Translations under genes and position numbers: made by a program
From: Pseudomonadota bacterium
GTDB lineage: Bacteria; Pseudomonadota; Alphaproteobacteria; Rhizobiales; Xanthobacteraceae
Length of the DNA stretch: 15,458 nt
Direction of reading: 5' to 3'
Assembly: GCA_023430245.1 (NCBI GenBank)
Contig: JAEZBA010000061.1
Location: forward strand, 1 to 15,458
The notes under the pieces: model-generated
The model's input: the letters and a program-made list of their open reading frames with translations, nothing else
Database searches by the model: none
What the model was told of the DNA's origin: nothing
Part shown: in pieces, positions 5,833-13,144 of the stretch
How positions within the stretch are numbered: position 1 is the first letter of the stretch
Layout of the letters: each line of letters begins with the position of its first letter

Positions 5833-6798
5833 TTATTCTGCGGCCGCGCGCAAGCCTTCCTGCGCGGCGAGGAATCGTTCCGCTTCCAGAGCGGCCATGC
5901 AGCCCATGCCGGCGGCGGTCACCGCCTGGCGGTAGATATCGTCAGTCACGTCGCCGGCTGCGAACAGGCCCGGCACCGATGTCGCGGTGGAGAAGGGTGC
6001 GGTCGCGACGTAGCCGTTCGGCTTCATCTCGACCTTGCCCACCACCAGCTCGGTGGACGGCGAATGCCCGATCGCGACGAACACGCCGTCGACCTTGTGC
6101 TCGCTGACGGCACCGGTCTTGAGGTTGCGGACGAAGGCGCCGGTCACTTTGTGCGGGTTGTCATTGCCGACGAGGTCGTCGACCACGGAGTCCCAGATCA
6201 CCTCGATCTTCGGATGCTTGAACAGCCGGTCCTGCAGGATGCGCTCCGCGCGCAGGCTGTCTCTACGATGCACCAGCGTCACCTTGCTGGCGAAGTTGGT
6301 CAGGAACAGCGCTTCCTCGACCGCGGTATTGCCGCCGCCGATCACCATCACTTCCTTGCCGCGATAGAAGAAGCCGTCGCAGGTGGCGCAGGCCGACACG
6401 CCATAGCCCTTGAACTTTTCTTCGAACGGCAGCCCGAGCCATCGCGCCTGCGCGCCGGTGGACAGAATCACGGCGTCGGCGAGATAGACGTCGCCGGAAT
6501 CGCAGGTCAGGCGGAACGGCCGGCCGGATATATCGAGATCGTTGACGTGGTCGGTGACGATCCGGGTGCCGACATGCTCGGCCTGCTTTTGCATCTGCTC
6601 CATGAGCCAGGGGCCCTGGATCACGTCCGCGAAACCGGGATAGTTCTCCACGTCGGTGGTAATGGTGAGCTGTCCGCCGGGCTGGTAGCCTTGGATCAGG
6701 ACCGGCTCCAGCATCGCGCGGGCCGCATAGACCGCGGCGGTATAGCCAGCGGGGCCGGAGCCGATGATGACAACCTTGGCATGGGTGGTCTTGGACAT
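5833..6798 (-). CDS. trxB: Thioredoxin-disulfide reductase
   Basis: Cytoplasmic flavoenzyme that transfers electrons from NADPH through FAD and a redox disulfide to thioredoxin. The product is 321 residues, the normal size for the low-molecular-weight bacterial type. Order of motifs: FAD-binding GSGPAGYTAA (13-22), the redox-active CATC at 137-140 followed by DG, NADPH-binding GGGNTAVEEA (154-163), the HRRDSLRAE segment (177-185) that contacts the NADPH 2'-phosphate, and the second FAD motif FAAGDVTD (279-286). The ATG at 6798 fits the family N-terminus (MSKTTHAKVVIIG); the 35 residues that a longer frame would add are not typical. lysR follows closely, and the Lrp gene is divergent. Confidence 0.97.
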   Translation of the reverse strand: MSKTTHAKVVIIGSGPAGYTAAVYAARAMLEPVLIQGYQPGGQLTITTDVENYPGFADVIQGPWLMEQMQKQAEHVGTRIVTDHVNDLDISGRPFRLTCDSGDVYLADAVILSTGAQARWLGLPFEEKFKGYGVSACATCDGFFYRGKEVMVIGGGNTAVEEALFLTNFASKVTLVHRRDSLRAERILQDRLFKHPKIEVIWDSVVDDLVGNDNPHKVTGAFVRNLKTGAVSEHKVDGVFVAIGHSPSTELVVGKVEMKPNGYVATAPFSTATSVPGLFAAGDVTDDIYRQAVTAAGMGCMAALEAERFLAAQEGLRAAAE

Positions 6799-6866
6799 CT
6801 GAAATCCGTCGGGAAAAGGCCGAAAGCGCCGCGGCGGGGCCGGGAACACGCGCACTCGCGTATGAG

Positions 6867-6894
6867 AATTTAGGCATTTGCCGGAGCTATGCAA
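6867..6894 (-). promoter_or_regulatory. Possible trxB promoter
   Basis: On the minus strand, TTGCAT (6894-6889) is followed after 16 bases by TAAATT (6872-6867). Both boxes match consensus at about four of six positions. Transcription would start near 6860, about 60 bases ahead of the trxB ATG. The Lrp gene is divergent, so its product could act in this 227-base gap, but I see no clear Lrp site. Confidence 0.4.
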
Positions 6895-7025
6895 GTAACG
6901 CAACCCGCCAGTCCGGGATAAGCGAGGGAAATGCTCACGGACGGGTCTGCGCGCAATTTTATTTCGTGCGGTCGACGAACTGGCTATGGTCCCCCTGAAA
7001 ACAGCCCGAAGGAGGCTCAGGCGGA

Positions 7026-7502
7026 ATGCTCGCGCGACTGGACGCGATCGACTGGAAAATCCTGGCGGAACTGCAGGAGGACGGCCGCATCACCAATGTG
7101 GAATTGGCGCGGCGAGTCGGGATTTCGGCGCCGCCCTGCCTGCGCCGGGTCCGGGCGCTGGAGGAGGCAGGCTTTATCCGCGGTTATCGCGCTTTGCTGG
7201 ATGAAAAGCGGCTCGGGTATGAAGTCACCGTATTCGCCCTGGTGCATCTGTCGAGCCAGGCGGAGCCCGATCTGGCGGCCTTCGAGGCGTTCGTGCGGGC
7301 GCAGCCGCTGGTGCGGGAATGCTGGATGCTGTCCGGCGAGGTCGATTTCATCCTCAAATGCGTGGCGCCCGATCTTTCGACCTTCCAGACCTTCGTGACT
7401 GAACTGACCGGTGCGCCGCATGTGCGCAATGTGAAAACCTCGCTGACGCTTCGGGTGTCCAAGGACGCGGCGATGGTGCCGATGGAACGATCGCGGGCGT
7501 AA
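7026..7502 (+). CDS. Lrp/AsnC family transcriptional regulator
   Basis: Feast/famine regulator of 158 residues, the family's usual length. Residues 5-50 are the winged helix-turn-helix: LDAIDWKILAELQEDGRITN, then VELARRVGISAPPCLRRVRALEEAG. Residues about 66-145 form the RAM (ligand-sensing, ferredoxin-like) domain, with the Gly-Asp/Glu-type turn in SGEVDFILKC and the strand VRNVKTSLTLR near the end. A strong GGAGG (7011-7015) 10 bases before the ATG fixes the start. Lrp proteins of this group usually respond to an amino acid and often act on themselves or a neighbour; here the neighbours are divergent trxB and the TRAP operon 212 bases downstream. Which one, if either, it controls is not visible. 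Confidence 0.95.
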   Translation: MLARLDAIDWKILAELQEDGRITNVELARRVGISAPPCLRRVRALEEAGFIRGYRALLDEKRLGYEVTVFALVHLSSQAEPDLAAFEAFVRAQPLVRECWMLSGEVDFILKCVAPDLSTFQTFVTELTGAPHVRNVKTSLTLRVSKDAAMVPMERSRA

Positions 7503-7558
7503 TGGGCCGCAGCGTGGGCCGCGACCGGTTTATATGCGCACCCGCGACCGAATGACCC

Positions 7559-7575
7559 CGGGATGACGAATCCCG
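7559..7575. other. Short inverted repeat upstream of the TRAP promoter
   Basis: CGGGAT (7559-7564) and ATCCCG (7570-7575) are separated by 5 bases. The element ends 11 bases before the -35 box of the predicted TRAP-operon promoter. It could be an operator for that promoter or a weak stop for the Lrp gene; there is no T-run. Confidence 0.3.
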
Positions 7576-7586
7576 AACCCTTGCAA

Positions 7587-7614
7587 TTGACGGGACTTAC
7601 CGCGCCGATAACAT
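7587..7614 (+). promoter_or_regulatory. Predicted promoter of the TRAP operon
   Basis: TTGACG (7587-7592) is followed after 16 bases by TAACAT (7609-7614). The boxes match the sigma70 consensus at five and four of six bases. The start would be near 7621, giving a leader of about 95 bases before the dctP ATG at 7715. Confidence 0.45.
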
Positions 7615-7714
7615 GCGGATGAATTCGAGGTGGCCGCGTCCTTTCGACGGCCAGCGCAGCAAGAACCGGATAACCGGCCTGCGTCCTCGTCAGCGATCCA
7701 GGGAGGATTATCGA

Positions 7715-8725
7715 ATGCGTTCCAATCGTCGGACGTTTCTGAAGGGTACCGCCGCGGCCGCGGCTGCGACCGCTTTGCCGGTGACACGCGCTTTTGCCGC
7801 CGAAGAACTCAAACTCGCAAGCTTTGTGCCGCCCACCCACTCCATCTGGGTCAACCCGATCACGCCATGGGCGAAAGAGGTCGAGACCAAGAGCGGCGGC
7901 AAGATGACCGTGCGTCTGTTTCCGTCGATGCAGCTCGGCGGCAAGGCGCCCGAACTGTATCGCCAGATGGCGACCGGCATCGCCGACATCGTATTCACGC
8001 TGCCGGGTTACACCTCCGGCGACTTCCCGATGCTGTCGATGACCGAACTCCCGGGCACGGCTGAAAGCGCCGAGGACGGCACCCGCAAGCTCTGGGCGAA
8101 CATGAAGTTCTTCGACAAGGAGCTGGAAGCCGCCAAGGTGCTGATGCTGTGGAATTCGGACAACGCCGGCCTGATGAGCCGTGAAAAGCCGATCCGCACG
8201 CTGGAGGATATGAAGGGCATGCGAATCCGCACGCCGTCCGCGGCGCAATCGGCGCAGCTCGAGGCGCTGGGTGCGATCCCGGTCAGCATGCCGGTGACCC
8301 AGATCTACAATTCGCTGGAGCGCGGCGTGATCGACGCCACCATGATCCCGCTGTCGGCAATGCTCGACTTCAAGCTCCTCGAAGTGGTCAAGCATCTCAC
8401 CACCGGTGCGCCGCTCGGCCGCTCGCCGTTCATGGTGACGATGAATCGCAAGCGCTACGAGGGCCTGTCGCCGGATCTGAAAAAGGTCATCGACGACACC
8501 ACCGGGCTTGAAATGAGCCTTGGCGGCGCCCGTAGCTACGACAAGAAAAACACCGAGGCGCTCGATCAGGCCAAGAAGCAGCGCGAGGTCTATGTGCTTC
8601 CGGCCGACGAGTTCAAGAAATGGATGGATGTGTTCCAGCGGGTGATAAAGAACACGGCCGCCGACGCTGACAAGAAGGGTCTGCCCGGCTCCGCATTCCT
8701 CAAAGCCTATAACCTCGTGAGCTGA
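7715..8725 (+). CDS. dctP: TRAP transporter substrate-binding protein (DctP family)
   Basis: Periplasmic binding protein that captures an organic-acid-type ligand and delivers it to the membrane subunits DctQ and DctM. It has 336 residues including a Tat signal (SNRRTFLKG at 3-11, Ala-rich core, likely cleavage after AFA at 28). The mature part shows the DctP layout: LKLASFVPP opening strand, GGKAPELYRQMATGIADI (75-92), and the GMRIRTP segment at 168-174, whose Arg172 corresponds to the conserved arginine that binds the ligand carboxylate in this family. IYNSLERGVIDATM (197-210) is another hallmark. GGGAGGA at 7701-7707, 7 bases before the ATG, supports this start over one 34 codons upstream. 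First gene of a dctP-dctQ-dctM operon. The ligand cannot be inferred; the symbol marks family only. Confidence 0.93.
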   Translation: MRSNRRTFLKGTAAAAAATALPVTRAFAAEELKLASFVPPTHSIWVNPITPWAKEVETKSGGKMTVRLFPSMQLGGKAPELYRQMATGIADIVFTLPGYTSGDFPMLSMTELPGTAESAEDGTRKLWANMKFFDKELEAAKVLMLWNSDNAGLMSREKPIRTLEDMKGMRIRTPSAAQSAQLEALGAIPVSMPVTQIYNSLERGVIDATMIPLSAMLDFKLLEVVKHLTTGAPLGRSPFMVTMNRKRYEGLSPDLKKVIDDTTGLEMSLGGARSYDKKNTEALDQAKKQREVYVLPADEFKKWMDVFQRVIKNTAADADKKGLPGSAFLKAYNLVS

Positions 8726-8786
8726 GGGCTGAGTGGACGGCATCGTCTTACACGGCGGACGCACCGGAATCGGTTGAGGAAGGACC

Positions 8787-9269
8787 ATGCTGGACCTCTT
8801 CGACCGGTTCCTGCGCTTGCTTGCGCTTGCCGCCGGCGTCGTGCTGCTGGTGCTGATGCTGTTTACCGTTACCGACGTCTTCCTGCGCTACGTCTTCAAC
8901 GCGCCGCTGCGTAGCGTGTTCGAATTCACCGAATTCTGCATGGCGATAATCGTCTTTTTCGCCATGGCCTATACCGGCTGGACCGGAGGCCATATCGCGG
9001 TCGACGTGTTCGAAAAATGGCTCGACCGTCCGAGCCTGCGCTTCCTGCCGGCGCTGTTTGCTTTCGTCGGCGCGGCGCTGTTCGCGCTGATTGCCGTGCG
9101 CGCGGCAATGGAAACGTTCGCCACTCTGGGCCAGTACAGCAACATGTTGCGCTGGCCGCATTATCCCTTCCGCTTCGCTGTTGCCTTCGGTTCGGCGATG
9201 CTTGCGATCGTCCTGCTCATCCAGGGCGTCCAGTCGCTGCGACCGAAACCATCCGGGGATAAAGCCTGA
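8787..9269 (+). CDS. dctQ: TRAP transporter small membrane subunit (DctQ family)
   Basis: Small integral membrane subunit of a TRAP transporter, 160 residues, of normal length. Four hydrophobic segments are visible at about 11-34, 46-64, 86-107 and 130-148. The family pattern VTDVFLRYVFNAPLRSVFEFTEF at 28-50 (shown by its TD, RYxFN and E residues) and the TGGHIAVDV stretch at 66-74 support the call. An AGGAAGGA ribosome site precedes the ATG. It follows dctP after 61 bases and overlaps the dctM start by one base (TGATG), which implies translational coupling and a fixed ratio of the two membrane subunits. Confidence 0.93.
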   Translation: MLDLFDRFLRLLALAAGVVLLVLMLFTVTDVFLRYVFNAPLRSVFEFTEFCMAIIVFFAMAYTGWTGGHIAVDVFEKWLDRPSLRFLPALFAFVGAALFALIAVRAAMETFATLGQYSNMLRWPHYPFRFAVAFGSAMLAIVLLIQGVQSLRPKPSGDKA

Positions 9270-10573
9270 TGTCATCCGAAATGATCGGGCTCAGCGGCGT
9301 CATCGCCATGCTGATCCTCCTGGCGCTTCGCATGCCGATCGGCATCGCGATGCTGCTGGTCGGATCGGTCGGCTTCGCGATTCTGAACGGAGTGCAGCCG
9401 GCGCTCGCGATGCTCGGCACCTATCCCTACAGCTATTCGGCGGTGTACGAACTCGCAGTCATTCCGCTTTTCGTCCTGCTCGGCAATGCCGCCGCCGTGT
9501 CCGGGATGGGCCGTGACCTGTTCGGCGCCGCTTATGCATGGGTCGGTCACTGGCGCGGAGGTCTGTCCTCGGCCACGATTCTCGCCTGCGCGGGGTTCGC
9601 GGCGCTGTCCGGTTCGAGCGTGGCATCGGCGGTTACCATGGGCCGCGTCTGTCTGCCGGAAATGAAGCGCTACAATTACGATCCGCGGCTTGCGACCGGC
9701 ACCGTGGCGGCCGGCGGCACGCTCGGGATTTTGATCCCGCCCAGCACCGCCTTCATCATCTATGCCCTCCTGACCGAGGAATCGATCGGCAAGCTGCTGC
9801 TGGCCGGCTTCATTCCGGGGCTCCTGCTCACGATCCTGTTCGTGATCACGATCTCGATCTGGACGAAGCTGAGGCCGGAACTCGGACCGCCGGGACCGGT
9901 GGCGACTTACGCGGAGCGGGCGCGCACCCTCGGCCGGGCGGGACCGATGCTGAGCATCGTCATCGCCACCATCGGCGGCATCTATGCCGGTATATTCACG
10001 CCGAGCGAGGCGGCCGCTGTCGGCGCGTTTCTGGCGCTCGGCTATGCCGCCTACAAGCGCTGTCTCGGCAGGGACAACCTGTCGTTCGTGCTGCTCGAGA
10101 CGGTCAAGATTACCGCCTTCGTGTTTCTGGTGCTGATCGGCGCACTGGTGTTCGGGCCGTTTCTCGCGCTCAGTGGCCTGCCGCAGAAAATTGCCGACTG
10201 GCTGGTTTCGTTCAACCTGCCGTCGATCGTGATCCTCGGCATTGTGATGGTCTTCTACATCTTCCTCGGCATGTTCCTGGAAGGCTTTTCCATCCTCGTG
10301 CTGACTTTGCCGATCGTCATCCCGATCATCAAGGTGCTCGGCTACGATCTGATCTGGTTCGGCGTAATCATGGTGATCGTGCTGGAAATGGGCCTGATCT
10401 CGCCGCCGGTCGGCATCAACGTGTTCGTGGTCAAGGGCCTCGTCCCCGAAGTGCCGCTGGCTCAGGTCTTTGCCGGCATCATGCCGTTCTGGATCGCGAT
10501 GGCGGTGGCGCTGGTTCTGCTGGTGCTATTTCCGCAGATCGCGCTGTTTGTCCCGGACAGCATGATCCGATAG
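9269..10573 (+). CDS. dctM: TRAP transporter large permease subunit (DctM family)
   Basis: Large ion-coupled permease of the TRAP system, 434 residues with roughly 11-12 membrane helices, as expected when DctQ is a separate protein. Family motifs include GSSVASAVTMGRVCLPEM (115-132), the GTVAAGGTLGILIPPS region (144-159) that lines the transport site, and a near-repeat of this element in the second half (EMGLISPPVGINVFVVKG around 371-388), consistent with the two inverted halves of the elevator fold. It is translationally coupled to dctQ and is followed after 9 bases by an ASCH-domain gene. Substrate unknown; import would be driven by a sodium or proton gradient in known members. Confidence 0.95.
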   Translation: MSSEMIGLSGVIAMLILLALRMPIGIAMLLVGSVGFAILNGVQPALAMLGTYPYSYSAVYELAVIPLFVLLGNAAAVSGMGRDLFGAAYAWVGHWRGGLSSATILACAGFAALSGSSVASAVTMGRVCLPEMKRYNYDPRLATGTVAAGGTLGILIPPSTAFIIYALLTEESIGKLLLAGFIPGLLLTILFVITISIWTKLRPELGPPGPVATYAERARTLGRAGPMLSIVIATIGGIYAGIFTPSEAAAVGAFLALGYAAYKRCLGRDNLSFVLLETVKITAFVFLVLIGALVFGPFLALSGLPQKIADWLVSFNLPSIVILGIVMVFYIFLGMFLEGFSILVLTLPIVIPIIKVLGYDLIWFGVIMVIVLEMGLISPPVGINVFVVKGLVPEVPLAQVFAGIMPFWIAMAVALVLLVLFPQIALFVPDSMIR

Positions 10574-10582
10574 CGGTTTGCG

Positions 10583-11155
10583 ATGCTGTTCAGACGTGAT
10601 GTGCTGGACGGGATCGGGGCCGGAGAGATAACGCTCGCGTTCCGGCGGTGGCGCAAGGCCTCGGTTCGCGCAGGCACGCGCATCCGCACGGCCATTGGCG
10701 TGATTGCGATCACGGATGTCCGCATAGCCGAACCGGCCGGAATAACCGGAGCCGATGCGCGCAAGGCCGGCTTTGCATCGCGCGCCGCGCTGCTGGCACA
10801 GCTCGCGGAAGGGGCGGGCGACATTTACCGGGTCGCTCTGAAGTTCGAAGGGGCCGATCCACGCATCGCGTTGCGTCAGGCCCTGCCGTCGGACGTCGAA
10901 GCAGACGCGATTGCCGAGCGCCTCGCGCGCATGGATGCTGCACGTCCCGCTCCCTGGACGCAGCGCGTTCTTTTGTTGATCGCCCAAAAACCCGGGACGC
11001 GCGCCGCCGATCTCGCGGCAGAGGTCGGCCGCGAGACACTCTTGTTCAAGGCCGACGTCCGTAAACTCAAAGAACTCGGGCTGACCGAAAGCCTGGATGT
11101 CGGCTACCGCCTGTCGCCGCGCGGGCACGCGGTGCTGCGGCGCGACCGGTCCTGA
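10583..11155 (+). CDS. ASCH-domain protein with C-terminal winged helix
   Basis: Protein of 190 residues without signal peptide or membrane segment. Residues 1-90 look like an ASCH/PUA-like beta-barrel: LFRRDVLDGIGAGEITLAFR, RWRKASVRAGTRIRT, then IGVIAITDV; such domains bind RNA or modified nucleic acids in known relatives. Residues 125-187 look like a winged helix (TQRVLLLIAQKPG, AADLAAEVGRE, KADVRKLKELGLTESL, GYRLSPRGHAVL). It may thus be a small nucleic-acid-binding regulator. It starts only 9 bases after dctM and has no obvious Shine-Dalgarno sequence, so it is probably read from the TRAP operon's transcript. It is not a usual TRAP component. Its stop is 2 bases from the stop of the convergent caspase-like gene. 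The fold call is from pattern recognition, and the function is unknown. Confidence 0.7.
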   Translation: MLFRRDVLDGIGAGEITLAFRRWRKASVRAGTRIRTAIGVIAITDVRIAEPAGITGADARKAGFASRAALLAQLAEGAGDIYRVALKFEGADPRIALRQALPSDVEADAIAERLARMDAARPAPWTQRVLLLIAQKPGTRAADLAAEVGRETLLFKADVRKLKELGLTESLDVGYRLSPRGHAVLRRDRS

Positions 11156-11157
11156 TC

Positions 11158-12900
11158 CTACTGCTTGCCGCCGACCAGGAACACTTCGCCGAGCAGCGAG
11201 GAATTCGACCACGGCACCTGCTTGCTGGCAGTCGCCGCGACCACCTCGGCCCGCACGCGGGTCAGCACTTGCTGGATTTCCAGCCCCGGCGTCGAGATGT
11301 GGCGCGAGAGTGCGGCCGAGAACGGCGAGTTGTCGCCGTCGCCATCGAGCGCAACCTGACCCGGCGCCGTTGCAAAGGCGAGCAGCGTGCCGGCGCCGAG
11401 CGTGGCGCCCTTGCCGAGCCCCGCGGGTGCGGCAAGGCCGGAGCGGACAGCGACCGAGCGGCTGACGCCGGCGACCTTTGTGACATTCTCTGCCGTGGGA
11501 TTGTCCCGGCACGCATCCAGGATCACGATGTTGGTCCGGATCTGGTCGTCGAGACCGGCAAGGATCGTGTCGAGGTCGGTCATGTCGGCGGTGAGTTCCG
11601 CACCGTTTTCGATCCGTGCATCCACCGGCAGCAGATAATTCTTGCCGTCGATCTGAATGCCATGTCCGGCATAGAACAGCACTGCGATCCGGGCATTGGT
11701 CGCGTTGCGCAGGAACTCGCCGACCACCCGCGTCATGTCGGCGCGCTTGAGGTCGATGCCTTCCGACACCTCGAATCCGATTGCCTTCAGGTTCCTTGCG
11801 ATCGCGGCTGCATCCCTGGCCGGATTGGGAAGTTCTCCGGCGGCGGTATAGGCGCCGTTTCCGATCACGAGCGCAACCCGTCGCCCGCTATCCGCGGCCT
11901 GCGCGCGAGACGTGGTGCCTTCGGTCGCAGCCAGCACAGCAAGACGTGCGCGCGCCGTGTCATGGTCGCGGATCGAGCCGACGTCGACGTAAGTTGTTCC
12001 GCCGCTATGCCCCACGACGCGCAGCGAAGCGGAGTCCAACGCCCTCTGGAAATCCTTCTTTGCGCTCTCGATATCGCCGGTCGCCTCGTGCAACAGGCCA
12101 CGCCCGGTCCATGCACCCGGTGCAGCCGGATTGACCGCGATCGCACGATCGTAAGCCGCCCTGGAGCGCGCGAAATCCTGCTTCGCACGGTAAATCAGGC
12201 CGCGCGAGACATAGGGCTCGACCATTTTTGGATCGAGTGCGCTGGCCTTCTCGGCGTCGGTCAATGCCTTGTCGAGTTCGCCGGCCTCGCGATAGGCCAG
12301 CGACCGGTTGACGAAATGGACGGCGTTGCGTGGATCGAGCGCGATCGCTCGGTTCTGTTCGTCGATTGCGCGCTTCGGCTCGCCCTTGAACAGCCAGGCA
12401 TTGCCGCGACCGCCATAATAGTTCGCCGTTTTGGGTGCGAGCTGGATTGCTTTGTCGTAATCGGCAATGGCGCCGTCATAATCCTTCTTCTGGTAGTGCA
12501 GAAAAGCGCGCATGTCGAAACCGCTCGGCTCTTTCGGAGCCAGCCGGATGGCTTCATCGACGTCGCGCATGGCGCGCTCATAATCGCGCTTGCCGATCCA
12601 AATGACGGCGCGATGCCGGAAGGCCATTGCATCGACAGGGGTGAGCCGCAACCGCATGTCGGCATCGGCCAGGGCGCGATCGTAGTCTTTTTTCTGGTTG
12701 TAGAATTCCGAGCGGAGCAAATAGGCGTCGGCAAGGCTGCTGCCTTTGACTCTCTTGCTTGCAATGAGCCGGCTGCAGGCGGCGATACCGGTGTCGGGCG
12801 GGGTGTCGACGTTGAAGCAGAGTTTCGAGTCGTTCGCGGTGGCAGGAGATGCGGAGAAGGCAACGAACGATGCAACAAAAAGGACGGCGAAACGATGCAT
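11158..12900 (-). CDS. Exported TPR-caspase-like (peptidase C14) protein, copy 1
   Basis: Predicted envelope protein of 580 residues. A Sec signal occupies residues 1-22 (cleavage after ATA). After a short Cys-containing segment (CFNVDTPPDTGIAACSRLI), seven uninterrupted TPR repeats of exactly 34 residues run from about 58 to 294, each ending in the pattern A-x-x-L-x-P. The C-terminal part, about 340-575, is a caspase-like domain: RRVALVIGNGAY opens it, catalytic His413 lies in YAGHG, and catalytic Cys464 in LDACRDNP. A later ALDGDGDNSPFSAAL segment (518-531) is typical of bacterial members. Both dyad residues are intact, so a cysteine protease is plausible, with the TPR array holding partners or substrates. 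GGAGG 7 bases before the ATG supports the start. It is a paralogue of the gene at 13145-14896. Confidence 0.9.
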   Translation of the reverse strand: MHRFAVLFVASFVAFSASPATANDSKLCFNVDTPPDTGIAACSRLIASKRVKGSSLADAYLLRSEFYNQKKDYDRALADADMRLRLTPVDAMAFRHRAVIWIGKRDYERAMRDVDEAIRLAPKEPSGFDMRAFLHYQKKDYDGAIADYDKAIQLAPKTANYYGGRGNAWLFKGEPKRAIDEQNRAIALDPRNAVHFVNRSLAYREAGELDKALTDAEKASALDPKMVEPYVSRGLIYRAKQDFARSRAAYDRAIAVNPAAPGAWTGRGLLHEATGDIESAKKDFQRALDSASLRVVGHSGGTTYVDVGSIRDHDTARARLAVLAATEGTTSRAQAADSGRRVALVIGNGAYTAAGELPNPARDAAAIARNLKAIGFEVSEGIDLKRADMTRVVGEFLRNATNARIAVLFYAGHGIQIDGKNYLLPVDARIENGAELTADMTDLDTILAGLDDQIRTNIVILDACRDNPTAENVTKVAGVSRSVAVRSGLAAPAGLGKGATLGAGTLLAFATAPGQVALDGDGDNSPFSAALSRHISTPGLEIQQVLTRVRAEVVAATASKQVPWSNSSLLGEVFLVGGKQ

Positions 12901-13144
12901 GGAAAACCCTCCAACCGGGGCGGGTGAAGACCTGAGTAAGCTTGGTCGCGGCGGCGCGGTCGAACGTTCAAAGAACTTTCAATATAATATTCCACCATCG
13001 CACCCCATGGGACAATGGGTCACGTCCGGCAAGCGCGAGCTGGGCCGCGCTCACAGTTCCAATGAAGGACGCGCCAAGTGCTTCAGGCGTCTCGCAGGCC
13101 GTATGGATGTTTTCCACGAAACCCGATGACGGATCGACAGACAC
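12901..13144 (-). other. Gap between the two caspase-like genes
   Basis: The part next to copy 1 holds its ribosome site (GTTGGAGGGTTTTCC) and an AT-rich stretch at 12971-12992 with -10-like TATTAT/TATATT on the minus strand; I find no convincing -35. An inverted repeat ACCCC-ATGGG...ATGGGT lies at 13002-13020. The part next to copy 2 is an open frame that continues directly after that gene's stop codon (see the entry at 12968-13144). No terminator is visible after copy 2. Confidence 0.4.
12968..13144 (-). CDS. Possible small ORF (58 codons) directly after the stop of copy 2
   Basis: The TAG that ends the upstream caspase-like gene (13147-13145) is followed at once, in the same frame, by GTG and then 57 more sense codons before TGA at 12970-12968. 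The translation (starting VSVDPSSGFVENIHTACETP) has a protein-like composition and mostly G/C third positions in its first 44 codons, then turns AT-rich. It lacks a ribosome site of its own. It could be a remnant of a lost gene, a read-through extension, or chance. I recognise no family, and the homologous copy 1 has no such tail. Confidence 0.22.
   Translation of the reverse strand: MSVDPSSGFVENIHTACETPEALGASFIGTVSAAQLALAGRDPLSHGVRWWNIILKVL

Noticed and set aside
5800..6873. Open frame of 357 codons on the plus strand
   Set aside because: Antisense to trxB, which has all its FAD, CATC and NADPH motifs; the shadow frame has no domain sense.
7184..8788. Long open frame of 534 codons on the minus strand
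   Set aside because: It runs antisense to dctP and part of lrp, both with clear family motifs and ribosome sites; its translation is rich in Arg and His with no recognisable domain. It is a shadow of high-GC coding on the other strand.
11269..12927. Long open frame of 552 codons on the plus strand
   Set aside because: Antisense to the caspase-like copy 1, whose TPR repeats and catalytic motifs are unmistakable.
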